The notes under the pieces are model-generated. The model worked only from the letters and a program-made list of their open reading frames with translations. It was not told the DNA's origin and did not search any database. A DNA stretch of 64,000 nucleotides from CAIXZV01 sp963697365 (GTDB taxonomy: Bacteria > Chloroflexota > Limnocylindria > Limnocylindrales > CSP1-4): NCBI GenBank assembly GCA_963697365.1, contig CAVONT010000010.1:62001-126000 (forward strand), given 5' to 3'. A program made the position numbers and the translations under genes. Shown here piece by piece: positions 10,191-19,631 of the stretch; positions within the stretch are counted from its first letter, which is position 1, and each line of letters opens with the position of its first letter.

Positions 10191-13100
10191 GTGAACGACC
10201 CCATCACCGGCCTGCACGGGCCAGAGCACGCGCCGGACCGCACGCCGCTCGCCCCCGGGGTCGACCAGCTCCTGCGCAATGCCTGCGAGGAGGCCGGCCG
10301 GCTCCTCGGCGCCGACGGGGCGTTCCTGTACCTGTACGACGCGGCGTCGGGCCACCTCCGCTTCCGCTACCACGCGGGCCTGGTCGACCTGGACCCGGAC
10401 CACTTCATGCGCCGGCTCGTCCTGCCGCCGGGCGTCGGTCTCTTCGCGCGAGCCGTTGCGACGCGCCGCGTCGTCGTCACCGGCAACTACCTCCGCGACT
10501 CGACGTTCGCCCACAGCGAGCTGTCGGACAGGTTCGCGACCGATGTCGGCATGCGCTCGCTCGTCGCGGCGCCGATGATCGCCGGCGACGAGGTCTTCGG
10601 CGCGATCGGCGTGTTCTCGGCCGAGGAGGACGCGTTCACGGCGCCCCAGGTCGGCCTGGTGCGTGCGCTCGCCGACCACGCCGCGCTCGCGATGGCCAAC
10701 GCCCGCCTCATCGAGGAGCTGGATCGCTCCCGCGAGGCGCTGGCGAGAACCGCGCTCGTGGAGCGGTCGCTGCGCGAGCTGGGCACCCGGATCTCCGGCG
10801 CTCGAGACACCGACGCCGTCGTCCAGTACACGATCGACGAGGCCCTCCGCCTGCTCAACGGCGCCGGCGCCCGCATCGACCTCGTGGATTCCGAAGCGAA
10901 CCTCCTCCGGGGCGCCTACTCGGCCGGCGAGGAGGAGATCCTCGAGACCGAGTGGCCGCGCGACCCCTCGGACACGCTCGAGGTCGGAGCGTCGGGGCGG
11001 GCCGTGGTGACCGGCCGCACGTACATCAGCCCGGACTACCTGGCCGACACGAACCTGGTCCATGGCTTCGGGCCGGACACCTACGCCCGCACCAAGGGCA
11101 TCCGGGGCGTGATCGCATCGCCCCTCCTCGACGAGCACGAGCCGTTCGGCGCGATCACGGTCTGGTCGACCGACGCCGACGCGTTCGACGCCGCCGACGC
11201 GGTCGTCCTCGAGACGATCGCCGGCCAGGCAGCCGTCGCCCTGGGGCGCGCCCGCCTCATCGAGCAGCTTGGCCGGTCGCGCGAGGCCCTGACACGCCGC
11301 GCGGACGAGGAGCAGGCCCTGCGTGAGATCGCCGGCCGACTCGGACGCCTCGGCGAGGTCCCCGGCGACGTCCTGCACCGCATCGTCCACGAGGCTGCCC
11401 GCCTGCTCGGTGCAGAACGGGCGAGACTCGACCTCCTCGAGCCGGTGACGGGCTCGCGCCGGTGGACGTTCCCGGCCGATGCCCCGTTCAGCGATGACAT
11501 CGTGGTGGACACGCCCTCCGACAGGCCCCCGGTGGGCCTCGCAGGCCTGGCCGTGCGGGAGGGCCGTGCCGTCGCGACCGCGGACTATCTCGGGGACGGG
11601 CGGTTCGAGCACTACGCGGAGGGCGACAGCGCTGTCCGCGACGGCGGGCTGCACGCGGTGGTGGCTGCGCCCGTCATGGGTGAGGACGGCCTCCTCGGCG
11701 TCCTCCAGGCCGGCCACCGCACGGTCGATGCGTTCGGACCCGATGCCATGCACCTCATCGATGCGCTCGCGGGCCAGGTCTCGATCGCGGTTGCGAACGC
11801 CCGGCTCGGCGAGCGCCTTGCGGCATCGCAGGCAGGCCTCGAGGCGTCCGAGCAGCGCTACCGGTTCCTCGTGGAGAACTCGCCGGACATCATCTACGCC
11901 ACCGATGCGGCCGGGCACATCACCTACTTCTCCGAGTCGGCCGAGCGGTCGCTCGGCCGCCAGCCCGCCGACGTGGTGGGTCTCCACTTCCGGGAGATCG
12001 TGCGCACGTCCGATGGCGTCCCGGCCGGGCGCCGGTTCGCCGAGATGGCTGCCGGGCTCGATGCGGTCACGTCGCGGATGGAGCTCCTCGGAGCCGACGG
12101 CGCGCCGATCCCCTTCGAGGTGACCGCGGCGCCCATGCGCCTCGACGGCGTCTTCGCGGGAATCCACGGCGCCGCCCGCGACATCCGCGAGCGGGAGCGC
12201 CTCGAACGGGACCTGCGCGACTCCGAGGAGCGCTACCGGTACCTCGTGCAGTCGTCGCCGGACCTCGTGTGGATGACCGACGCCGAGGGTCGCTTCACGT
12301 TCGTCTCGGATCCGGTCACGCGGATCCTCGGTTGGACGCCCGATGAGCTGCTCGGGAGCCGGTTCGAGGACCTCGTGCCCCAGTCGGTGCTGCGCGGCAC
12401 GATCGCCCGGTTCCGGATGCTCCGGCGCCGGCCGACCGAGACCCATCGCACACGGCTCCGGGTGCTCACGGCGGACGGCCGCGAGCGCTCTGTGGAGGTC
12501 ACCGCGATCGGGATGGTCGTTGGCGGGCTGTTCGCGGGTGCCCACGGAGCGGCCCGCGACGTCAGCGACCGCGAACGTCTCGAGACGGACCTCCGCCGCC
12601 AGGCCGCGGAGATCGCCGCGTCGGAGGAGCGTGCCCACCTGGCGCGCGAGCTGCACGACTCGGTCACGCAGGCGATGTTCTCGATGACGCTTCTCTCGCG
12701 CAGCATCGAGATCCTGCTCGAGAAGGACCCGTCGCGGGTTCCCGAGCGCCTCGCCACCCTCCGTGAGCTCCAGCGCGAGACGCTCGCCGAGATGCGGGCG
12801 CTCATCTTCGAGCTCCGGCCCGGCAACATCGAGGAGCATGGCCTGATCCACGCGCTGCGGACGCACAGCGCGTCGCTGTCCGGCCGCGTCGGCCTGCCCG
12901 TGCTCCTCGAGGCCGACCCCGACCTCGCGCAGGACCGGCCACCCATCGACGTCGAGGTGGCCTTCTACCGGATCGCCCAGGAGGCGCTCCACAACGTGGT
13001 GAAGCACGCCGGGGCACGGGAGGTGCGGGTCGGCATCGGGCGCGTCCCCGACGGCGTGCGGATGACCGTCGCCGATGACGGGCGCGGCTTCGATCCGGCG

Positions 13101-13268
13101 GCGGTCCCGGACGGCCACCTCGGGCTGGCCGGGATGCGGGCGCGGGCCGAGCGGCTCGGCGGGGAGCTCCTGGTCAGCACCGGACCGGGCCAGGGGACGC
13201 TGATCGACGTGGTGCTCCCCGAGTACGCGCCGTCACGCTCCGATGCGGCGGAGTCCGCCGACGCCTGA
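10191..13268 (+). CDS. Multi-GAF, multi-PAS sensor histidine kinase (NarL-system type)
   Basis: Soluble sensor kinase of about 1025 residues (GTG 10191 chosen because an upstream ATG would overlap the tag start). Order: three GAF domains (about 25-170, 195-350 and 380-545), joined by coiled-coil linkers that repeat the pattern RSREAL; two PAS domains opening YRFLVENSPDIIYATDAAG and YRYLVQSSPDLVWMTDAEG (about 560-690 and 690-805); a HisKA_3 dimerisation domain with LARELHDSVTQAMF, phospho-acceptor His near 822; and HATPase_c with DDGRGFDP and GHLGLAGMRARAERLGG. There are no transmembrane segments. HisKA_3 kinases usually pair with NarL/LuxR regulators. The nearest regulator, downstream, has only a receiver. 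Confidence 0.92.
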   Translation: MNDPITGLHGPEHAPDRTPLAPGVDQLLRNACEEAGRLLGADGAFLYLYDAASGHLRFRYHAGLVDLDPDHFMRRLVLPPGVGLFARAVATRRVVVTGNYLRDSTFAHSELSDRFATDVGMRSLVAAPMIAGDEVFGAIGVFSAEEDAFTAPQVGLVRALADHAALAMANARLIEELDRSREALARTALVERSLRELGTRISGARDTDAVVQYTIDEALRLLNGAGARIDLVDSEANLLRGAYSAGEEEILETEWPRDPSDTLEVGASGRAVVTGRTYISPDYLADTNLVHGFGPDTYARTKGIRGVIASPLLDEHEPFGAITVWSTDADAFDAADAVVLETIAGQAAVALGRARLIEQLGRSREALTRRADEEQALREIAGRLGRLGEVPGDVLHRIVHEAARLLGAERARLDLLEPVTGSRRWTFPADAPFSDDIVVDTPSDRPPVGLAGLAVREGRAVATADYLGDGRFEHYAEGDSAVRDGGLHAVVAAPVMGEDGLLGVLQAGHRTVDAFGPDAMHLIDALAGQVSIAVANARLGERLAASQAGLEASEQRYRFLVENSPDIIYATDAAGHITYFSESAERSLGRQPADVVGLHFREIVRTSDGVPAGRRFAEMAAGLDAVTSRMELLGADGAPIPFEVTAAPMRLDGVFAGIHGAARDIRERERLERDLRDSEERYRYLVQSSPDLVWMTDAEGRFTFVSDPVTRILGWTPDELLGSRFEDLVPQSVLRGTIARFRMLRRRPTETHRTRLRVLTADGRERSVEVTAIGMVVGGLFAGAHGAARDVSDRERLETDLRRQAAEIAASEERAHLARELHDSVTQAMFSMTLLSRSIEILLEKDPSRVPERLATLRELQRETLAEMRALIFELRPGNIEEHGLIHALRTHSASLSGRVGLPVLLEADPDLAQDRPPIDVEVAFYRIAQEALHNVVKHAGAREVRVGIGRVPDGVRMTVADDGRGFDPAAVPDGHLGLAGMRARAERLGGELLVSTGPGQGTLIDVVLPEYAPSRSDAAESADA

Positions 13269-13357
13269 CGGGCACAGCCTGCCTACGTCGTTTGCCCCGG
13301 TACGGGCTTGGGCACAGGTCACTGGGAACGCCCTCCGACGCGGAGCACGATGGGCGC

Positions 13358-13810
13358 ATGCCGCATGCCCCCGGCGCCACCGGACCGGCCGGAGCGCCCT
13401 CCCCCCGCCTTCTCGTCATCGACGCGGATGAGCGGACGCGCGAGAGCATGGTGGGCATCCTCGCCGTCAGCGATCGCTACGACGTGGTGGGCAGCGCCGG
13501 GTGGCCCGCTGACGCGCTGACCATCGCCGATCGCACGCACCCGGACGTGGTCATCGTCGATCCACGTCTGCCTGACATGCGCGACGGCATCGCCCTGATC
13601 AGCCGGCTGCGGGCCAGCCACCCGCAGGCACGCATCCTCGCCGTCGGCTGGCTGCCCGAGACCGAGCCCGAGGTGCTTGCGGCCGGCGCTGACTGTTTCG
13701 TGCGCAAGACCTTCCGGCCCGGCGACCTGTCAGGCGCGATCAACCGCTGCCTTGCTCCGGGCCAGGGCGCAGCCGACCCGGAGGCCGAGGGGACGCCGGA
13801 CGCCACGTAG
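13358..13810 (+). CDS. Receiver-domain-only response regulator
   Basis: 150-residue protein starting at ATG 13358 after a Pro/Ala-rich leader. It has the CheY-like receiver elements: acidic pair in VIDADERTRESM, phospho-acceptor Asp in VVIVDPRLPD, and the conserved Lys in CFVRKTFRPGDL. No DNA-binding domain follows; the tail is a short acidic stretch. It sits 89 bases after the multi-GAF kinase on the same strand, so it is probably that kinase's partner or a phosphate sink. A lost HTH domain is unlikely because the next ORF encodes an unrelated membrane protein. Confidence 0.85.
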   Translation: MPHAPGATGPAGAPSPRLLVIDADERTRESMVGILAVSDRYDVVGSAGWPADALTIADRTHPDVVIVDPRLPDMRDGIALISRLRASHPQARILAVGWLPETEPEVLAAGADCFVRKTFRPGDLSGAINRCLAPGQGAADPEAEGTPDAT

Positions 13811-13892
13811 CCAGGGCCGCGCTTGCGGACGTTCGGCCCGTCTCCGCGACCGCCCCGTGGCATACAGTCGGGGCTGCACGGAGGACTTCCCC

Positions 13893-14567
13893 TTGACCAG
13901 CCCGACCAGCGACCCCACCCCTCCCGGCCCTGCGCTGCCGCCCCCGCCGGCTCCCGGTGCCATCCCCGGAGCGTCCTGGCAGCCGCAGCCCTCGCCCGCG
14001 CAGGCCTCGCCCGCGCAGGCCAGGCGTGCGCAGCCGGCTCTCGTGTTCGGCGTGATTCTGATCGTCGTGGGGGCCGCCCTGCTGATCGGCCAGCTCTCGG
14101 ATGTCATGGACGCATGGCCGGTCTGGCTCGTTGTACCGGGCCTCGCGATGCTCGCGGGGTCCCTGTTCATCCCGCCCCGCGGTGGCCTCGGCCTGGCGAT
14201 CCCCGGAGCGATCCTCGCGACGGTCGGGGCGATCCTGGGCGTGCAGGAGGCGTACGGCCTCTACTCGACCTGGGCCTATGCGTGGGCCCTGGTCGCCCCG
14301 ACATCGGTCGGAATTGCGATGCTCGTGTACGGGCTTGCCCAGCGTGACGCCGAGCTCGTGTCCGACGGCATGCGGACGACGTTCGTGGGCCTGGTGCTGT
14401 TCGCGGCGTTCGCCCTGTTCTTCGAGGGTGTGCTCGGCATCAACGGGTACGCGATCCCGAACCTCGACGAGGTGCTGCCGTACCTCGCGATCGCGCTTGG
14501 GGTGGTGCTGGTCGTCGTGTCGCTGTTCACTGGGCGCCGGCGAAGGGACCGCGGCGCAGGTGTCTGA
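13893..14567 (+). CDS. Multi-pass membrane protein of unknown function
   Basis: 224 residues if started at TTG 13893, which is preceded by a clear GGAGGA ribosome binding site at about 13880. A Pro/Ala/Gln-rich cytoplasmic leader of about 50 residues contains SPAQASPAQA repeats. Roughly six hydrophobic helices follow (for example LVFGVILIVVGAALLIGQL and LPYLAIALGVVLVVVSLF), ending in a basic cluster GRRRRDRGAGV. The repeated half pattern (two helices, short loop) recalls small DUF-type membrane proteins near LiaF, but I cannot assign a family. The stop lies inside a 20-bp tandem repeat. Confidence 0.65.
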   Translation: MTSPTSDPTPPGPALPPPPAPGAIPGASWQPQPSPAQASPAQARRAQPALVFGVILIVVGAALLIGQLSDVMDAWPVWLVVPGLAMLAGSLFIPPRGGLGLAIPGAILATVGAILGVQEAYGLYSTWAYAWALVAPTSVGIAMLVYGLAQRDAELVSDGMRTTFVGLVLFAAFALFFEGVLGINGYAIPNLDEVLPYLAIALGVVLVVVSLFTGRRRRDRGAGV

Positions 14568-14632
14568 CCCCCGGCGCGGGCGTCTGACCCCCGGCGCGGG
14601 CGTCTGACCGCCGGCGCCTGACCCCCGGCGTC
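14561..14632. repeat. 20-bp tandem repeat across the stop of the preceding gene
   Basis: Unit TCTGACCCCCGGCGCGGGCG occurs at 14563-14582 and 14583-14602, followed by degenerate copies to about 14630. It covers the end of the membrane-protein gene and reaches the stop of the converging GreA-like gene. Each unit contains a TGA and a CCCCGGCGCGGG-like dyad, so a transcript could fold into short GC hairpins between the convergent genes. Confidence 0.85.
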
Positions 14633-15860
14633 AGCCGATCTCGAGGATCGCGTACCGGATCTGACCCCCGGGCGTGATGATCGTCACCGCATCGCCCACC
14701 TGTCGGCCCATCAGTGCGGCACCCACCGGCGACGCCTTGGAGATCCGTCCTTCGCGTGAGCTGGCCTCGGCCGAGCTGACGACCGTGAGCGTGGACTCCT
14801 CGCCGTCCACCTCCACGCGCACCCGCGATCCCAGCTCCACGTGCTGGCCGCGCACGGTGGGTGCGACCACGCGGGCAAGCTTGAGCTTGGCCTCGAGGGA
14901 CTTGATCCGTCCCTCGAGGAAGCCCTGTTCCTCGCGGGCAGCGTGGTATTCGGCGTTCTCCTTCAGGTCTCCATGCTCCCGGGCAGTCGCGATGCGCTTG
15001 ATCACGTCCGGCCGCTGCTTGACCAGTTCAGCGAGCTCCGCCAGCAGTCGCTCGTGGCCCTCCGGAGAGAGCAGGATCGGCTCCTCCGACGCCTTGCGCG
15101 GCGAGCCTTGGGCGGCGTACGCGGCCGCCGACGCGATCCTCCCCGTCCCGCGTCCCGGCGCCGGCCGTCGGCCGCGCTTCGCCTCGTCCTGGGCACCGTC
15201 GGCCTCGCCGGTCGGCAGCTCCACGATCCGGGACACGGGCTTGGCCTTGGGCGCCACCGGCTCGGGCAGGAGCGGGTTGGCGATGCCGGTCAGCTTGCGC
15301 CCGGCGTCCTTGGTCTGGAGGACGGCCCACGGCAGCACCGCGGATCCGGGCCGGAGTGCGGCGGCCTCGTCGGCGGGCACGCCCTTCGCGAACGCCTCCA
15401 TGAGCTCGAGCTCCGCGAGCTCTGTCGCATCGGCATCGGGGGTCGTGGCCCACCAGACGCGCAGGTCCGACGCGTTGCGCAGGAAGTGCAGCCAGAACCC
15501 GGTCCAGGCCGGCTTCCTGTCGCCCGGGACCGTCTTCGCGATTGCCGCCAGCCGGCCGCCCACGCTGCGCTCGGTGGATCCGATCAGCAGGACGGGCTGC
15601 GAGGGCAGCCAGAACGTGCGGAGCCGCTCGACGAGATCGCGCGACGTGGGCCGGGCGCCATCGAGGCGCAGGTCGGGGACACGCTCCAGCCACTTGCCGA
15701 CAGGCGCGAGGTCCATCGCCGGCGATGCGACCGGGGCCGGGAGCTCGACGAGGAAGACGCCCGGACCGTCATAGCGGAGGGGACGGCCCCACTCGGCGGG
15801 ACCGTCGGCCATCAGGCCGGCCTCCCGGAGGAGGGCGGGGGCGCTGCGATCGCTGGCCAT
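14631..15860 (-). CDS. GreA/GreB-family elongation factor with extra N-terminal domain
   Basis: 409-residue single-frame protein. The C-terminal 150 residues are a complete Gre factor: coiled coil with the secondary-channel tip (REHGDLKENAEYHAAREEQG, residues about 297-316), then the FKBP-like domain (GRISKASPVGAALMGRQVGD). Gre factors restart backtracked RNA polymerase by stimulating transcript cleavage. The N-terminal 170 residues are not part of GreA. They show GVFLVEL, then VLLIGSTERSVGGRL, a Trp-rich stretch and ELELMEAFAKG, an order like GIY-YIG nuclease domains with the second Tyr replaced. A basic linker (about 215-250) joins the halves. The nuclease-fold reading is inference. Confidence 0.85.
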   Translation of the reverse strand: MASDRSAPALLREAGLMADGPAEWGRPLRYDGPGVFLVELPAPVASPAMDLAPVGKWLERVPDLRLDGARPTSRDLVERLRTFWLPSQPVLLIGSTERSVGGRLAAIAKTVPGDRKPAWTGFWLHFLRNASDLRVWWATTPDADATELAELELMEAFAKGVPADEAAALRPGSAVLPWAVLQTKDAGRKLTGIANPLLPEPVAPKAKPVSRIVELPTGEADGAQDEAKRGRRPAPGRGTGRIASAAAYAAQGSPRKASEEPILLSPEGHERLLAELAELVKQRPDVIKRIATAREHGDLKENAEYHAAREEQGFLEGRIKSLEAKLKLARVVAPTVRGQHVELGSRVRVEVDGEESTLTVVSSAEASSREGRISKASPVGAALMGRQVGDAVTIITPGGQIRYAILEIG

Positions 15861-15946
15861 GGGGTGGAGGTCTCCGGAATCGGGATCGGGCTGGATGGAG
15901 GCTGGCGACGGCCTGATCCCGCCACCCGTCGTATCGTCTCACCATC

Positions 15947-17606
15947 ATGCCGAACAAGACGGCGGGACGCGGTCCCGGCTCCAACGAGGCGGGCGCACCC
16001 CGCAGTGTCGCACCGTTCCTCCTGGGGGGCGCGATCGCACTGGCGGTGCTCGCGATGGTGCTCGGCGGCATCATCAGCCGCCCCGAGGATCACGCAGGCA
16101 TCGCGGCCGCGGTGAGCGCGGCGCCGTCCGGCATCGCAGGTGCGCCCGGCGGCAGCGGTGGTGAGGCGAGCGACGGCGCCGGCACGGGCGGGCCGGAGTC
16201 CGCCAGGCCGGAGGGATCCGAGCCCTCCGAGTCAGAGGATCCTCCCGCCACCGACCCGGTGGCCACCGATCCTGCGGCCACCGATCCTGCGGCAACCGAT
16301 CCTGCCGCCACGCCAGGCGTCACCGCGACGCCCACGCCAGCTACCTCCGACGATCCCGACGGGATCCCCGCGGCCCGCCTCCAGCGCAAGCTCGACGCGC
16401 TCCGCGCGAAGATGGGGATCCCGGGTGCCTCGGTCGCGATCGTGTGGGATGACGGTCGCCAGTGGCTGGGCGCCTCGGGCTGGGCGGACGTGAAGCGCAA
16501 GCAGCCGATGACCACGGGCACCGCATTCGCGCTGGCCTCGGTCTCCAAGACGTTCACCGCTGCCGTGGTGCTGCAGCTCGTCGAGGAGGGGAAGCTGTCG
16601 CTCGACACGCGTGTCGCCACGCTCCTGCCTGCCTACAAGCTCGCACCCGCGGATGACGGTGGGGCAGCTGCTGGACCACACGAGCGGCCTGCCCGACTAC
16701 TTCCTCAACGCGAAGATCGACCGACCGCTGCAGGCTGCACCCGATGCGACATGGACTGCCGAGCAGACGTGGCGGTACGTGAGGAAGCGGCATCCCGATC
16801 CCGGGAACCTGTGGATCTACTCCAATGCCAACTACCTGCTGCTGGGCGAGATCGTCGAGGAGGTCACGGGGCGTCCGCTGGCCAAGGAGGTCCGCAAGCG
16901 CCTGCTCGATCCGCTCGGCCTCGAGACCGCGTGGTACCAGGCTGCGGAGAAGCCTCGCGTCGACGGGGCGACCGGCTACCGGATCGTGCCCAAGGCCGGT
17001 GGCGGTGTCCGCTTCGCGGCCGTAGCGCCCGCGAGCGATGTGATGCCGTTCCGCTCGGTCGTGACCGCAGCCGACGGCGCCGGTGCCATCGCGTCGACCG
17101 CGCTGGATGCCGCACGCTGGATGCAGGCGTACGCGGGCGGCGACGTCCTGACGGCCCAGACACGCCGGCAGCAGCTGGCCGACATCGCCCTCACGCAGTC
17201 GCTGGGCGCCCGCATCCCGTACGGCCTCGGGATCCAGGCCGTCCCGGTGCTGGGCCACCGTGCCCTCGGGCACTCGGGCCGGTTCCTGGGCTTCCGCAAC
17301 GAGGTCCGCTACCTGCCCGACGAGGGGATCGCGATCGCCATCCTGACCAACCAGGGCGTGTGGGACCCCGCCCGGATCGAGCGGGCGCTCCTCAAGATCG
17401 TGCTGCCGCCGAAGCCGCGAGCCGCGAGCCGGAGCCGTACCGCAGTCGCCGTCGCCCACGCCGTAGGCCGGCTGCGCCCTGGGCGTCAGACCCTCGAGCG
17501 GCTGCGGCTGCCGGAACCGCCCCTCGAGCCGCCTCGCGAGCCACCGCCCGAGCCCCCGCACCCCGCGGCGCGCGGAGTGGCTGCGCCTCCTCGCGCCGCG
17601 GCGTGA
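15947..17606 (+). CDS. Secreted serine hydrolase, beta-lactamase/transpeptidase fold (one frameshift)
   Basis: Class C beta-lactamase-like protein of about 550 residues. N-terminal membrane anchor (APFLLGGAIALAVLAMVLGG), an acidic Pro/Thr linker with four DPAAT-type repeats encoded by a 15-bp DNA repeat (about 16253-16310), then the hydrolase domain with SVSK (catalytic Ser and Lys), YSNANY (Tyr-x-Asn) and HSG. Relatives include D-alanyl carboxypeptidases, esterases and ADP-type peptidases, so the substrate is open. The frame changes near 16655, just before MTVGQLLDHTSGLPDY. The 3' end overlaps the convergent helicase gene by up to 120 bases, so the true C-terminus is uncertain. Confidence 0.85.
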
Positions 17607-18739
17607 ACCCGTCCGCGATCTCCCACGGGATCGCCCGCTGGAGCAGGCGCTGGACGCCACGGAGGAGGTCCGCCTCGTCGATGCACACGAGGCTGATGGC
17701 ATCGCCCGTCGCGCCTGCCCGGCCCGTCCGGCCGATCCGGTGGACGTAGTCCTCGGGGTTCCAGGGGAGCTCGAAGTTGACGACGTGCGGGAGGTCATCG
17801 ATGTCCAGGCCGCGGGCCGCGACATCGGTGGCGACGAGGACCCGGATCTCGCCGGCCTTGAACGCCTCGAGCGCCTTCGTCCGGTCCGCCTGTGCGCGGT
17901 CCGAGTGGATCGCCGTCGCGGGGACGTCGTGCCGGTCCAGCCATGACGCGAGCCGGGATGCCGCCAGCTTCGTCCGCGTGAACACCAGCACCTGGTGCCA
18001 GTCGCCCTCGAGGATGAGGTAGCGGAGCAGCTCCTCCTTGCGGTCGCGGTCGACCGGGTACACGAGCTGGCGGACGGTCTCGGCCGCAGTCCCGTGCCGC
18101 GCGATCTCGATCTCCACGGGGCTCCGCAGGATCGAGCCCGCGAGGCGCTTGATGTCGTCGGAGAAGGTGGCGGAGAAGAGCAGGGTCTGCTGGCGGTTCG
18201 GCAGCAGGTCCAGGATGCGCCGGATGTCGGGCATGAAGCCCATGTCCAGCATGCGGTCCGCCTCGTCGAGGACGAGGATCTCCACCTGGTTGAGGTTCGC
18301 GGCGCGCTGGCCGACGAGGTCGAGCAGCCGGCCCGGCGTGGCGACGAGGATCTCGACGCCGGCGAGCAGCTCCTTGATCTGGGGATCGAGCGGAACGCCG
18401 CCGTAGACGACCGACGAGCGCAGGGGCACCCGCTTGCCGTACGTCTTGACCGCGTCGGCGACCTGGACGGCGAGCTCGCGCGTGGGCGTCAGGACCAGCA
18501 CGCGCACCGGGTGGCGGGCGGGCGAGAACGACGTGTTCGCGTGACTTGCGGAGCCGGTCGAGGATGGGGAGGGTGAAGGCGGCGGTCTTGCCTGTGCCCG
18601 TCTGGGCGGCGGCGAGGACGTCCTTGCCTTGGAGGACGATCGGGATGGCCCGTTCCTGGATGGGTGTTGGCTCGGTGTAGCCCTCGTCTGCGACGGTGCG
18701 CAGGAGGTCAGCCGAGAGCCCGAGCTCTGCGAACTGCAA
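17486..18739 (-). CDS. DEAD-box ATP-dependent RNA helicase, RhlE-like (two frameshifts)
   Basis: RNA-unwinding ATPase. Start assigned to TTG 18739, giving (M)QFAELGLSADLLRTVADEG after a GGAG site. Q motif YTEPTPIQERA, Walker A AQTGTGKTA, PTRELAVQ, TPGRLLD, DEAD in LVLDEADRMLDMGF, SAT, TDVAARGLDID and HRIGRTGRAGATGD are present. Frame slips occur near 18540 and near 17600. After the second slip one frame ends at 17486 with a Gly/Ser/Arg tail (GGSRGGSRGGS) typical of RNA-binding helicase tails. The alternative frame ends at 17392 with an Ala/Arg-rich tail. It converges on the beta-lactamase-fold gene. Confidence 0.88.
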
Positions 18740-18865
18740 TGTGTCTCCGGTTCGGACCGCATTGGGCCGCGATCCAGTGGTCTTGTCGTCCTTGGCCGGC
18801 GCCGTCGTCCAAACGAGGGCCGCGGCGGCTGCGGGACCCCGCCAACCATACCCGACAATGACTGC

Positions 18866-19367
18866 ATGGGTGCACAGGGCACGCGGGCGATCGATTCCGC
18901 GAAGCGGGCAGGTGTCGGATTCGAGGTGCATGAATATGCACACGACGCCCGTGCAGCACTCGACAAGGGGGGTCGCGGGTACGCGCTCGAGGCGGTCGAC
19001 GCGCTCGGGATCGATGCCGCGCGGGTGTTCAAGACGATCGTGGTCAGCGTTGACGGACGCCTGGGCCTGTGCGTGGTGCCGGCCGACGCGGAGGTGGACC
19101 TCAAGGCTGCGGCCGATGCGCTGGGTGGGCGGCGGGCGACGATCGCGCAGGCGGCCGAGGCCGAGAAGGCGACGGGCTACGTGCTGGGTGGGATCTCGCC
19201 CCTGGGGACCCGCCGGCCGCTGCCGGTCGTGGTGGACGCGTCCGCGCCGCGACTTCCCGACGATCCACGTGTCCGCTGGGCGGCGCGGCCTCGAGATCGA
19301 GCTGGCCGCGGCCGACCTGGTCGCGCTGACGAAGGGGTCGTTCGCGCCGGTCGCCCGCCGGGGCTGA
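18866..19367 (+). CDS. ybaK: YbaK/EbsC-type aminoacyl-tRNA deacylase (one frameshift)
   Basis: Cytoplasmic trans-editing enzyme expected to hydrolyse mischarged Cys-tRNA(Pro). ATG 18866, about 166 residues. The family features KRAGVGFEVHEYAHD, YALEAVDALGIDAARVFKT, LCVVPADAEVDLKAAADAL, KATGYVLGGISPLGTRRPLP and the closing LEIELAAADLVALTKGSFAP are clear. The catalytic-loop Lys and the GGISPLG segment are conserved. The reading slips one frame near 19255 between the SAPRLPDD and RDFPTIHVSAGRRGLE stretches, consistent with an indel in a GC run. It diverges from the helicase gene with about 125 bases between the starts. Confidence 0.9.
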
Positions 19368-19631
19368 TCCCTCCGGGCCAACTCGCGGCGGCCCGCCGCA
19401 CCGAACTACCCGCCAGGCTCGAGCATTCCCGCCAGGCGATCGATCCGGGGCCTCGACCGCGTCGAATTCCCGCGGTGCGCCTCATCCGGGCAGCCAATGT
19501 GGCCGCCAGGGTGCCGCATTCCCGCTGCCCGCCGCATCCGTGCGCTCCGGCGCACGCAGCGGTCGCCCGGCGAGAACCGGATGTGGGAGGTCCGCGAAGT
19601 CGGGGAGGGTGGCCCGACCGCGCCGCGCGCC

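Noticed and set aside
10155..13118. 987-codon antisense ORF opposite the sensor kinase
   Set aside because: It mirrors the third-position bias of the kinase gene and contains no recognisable domain.
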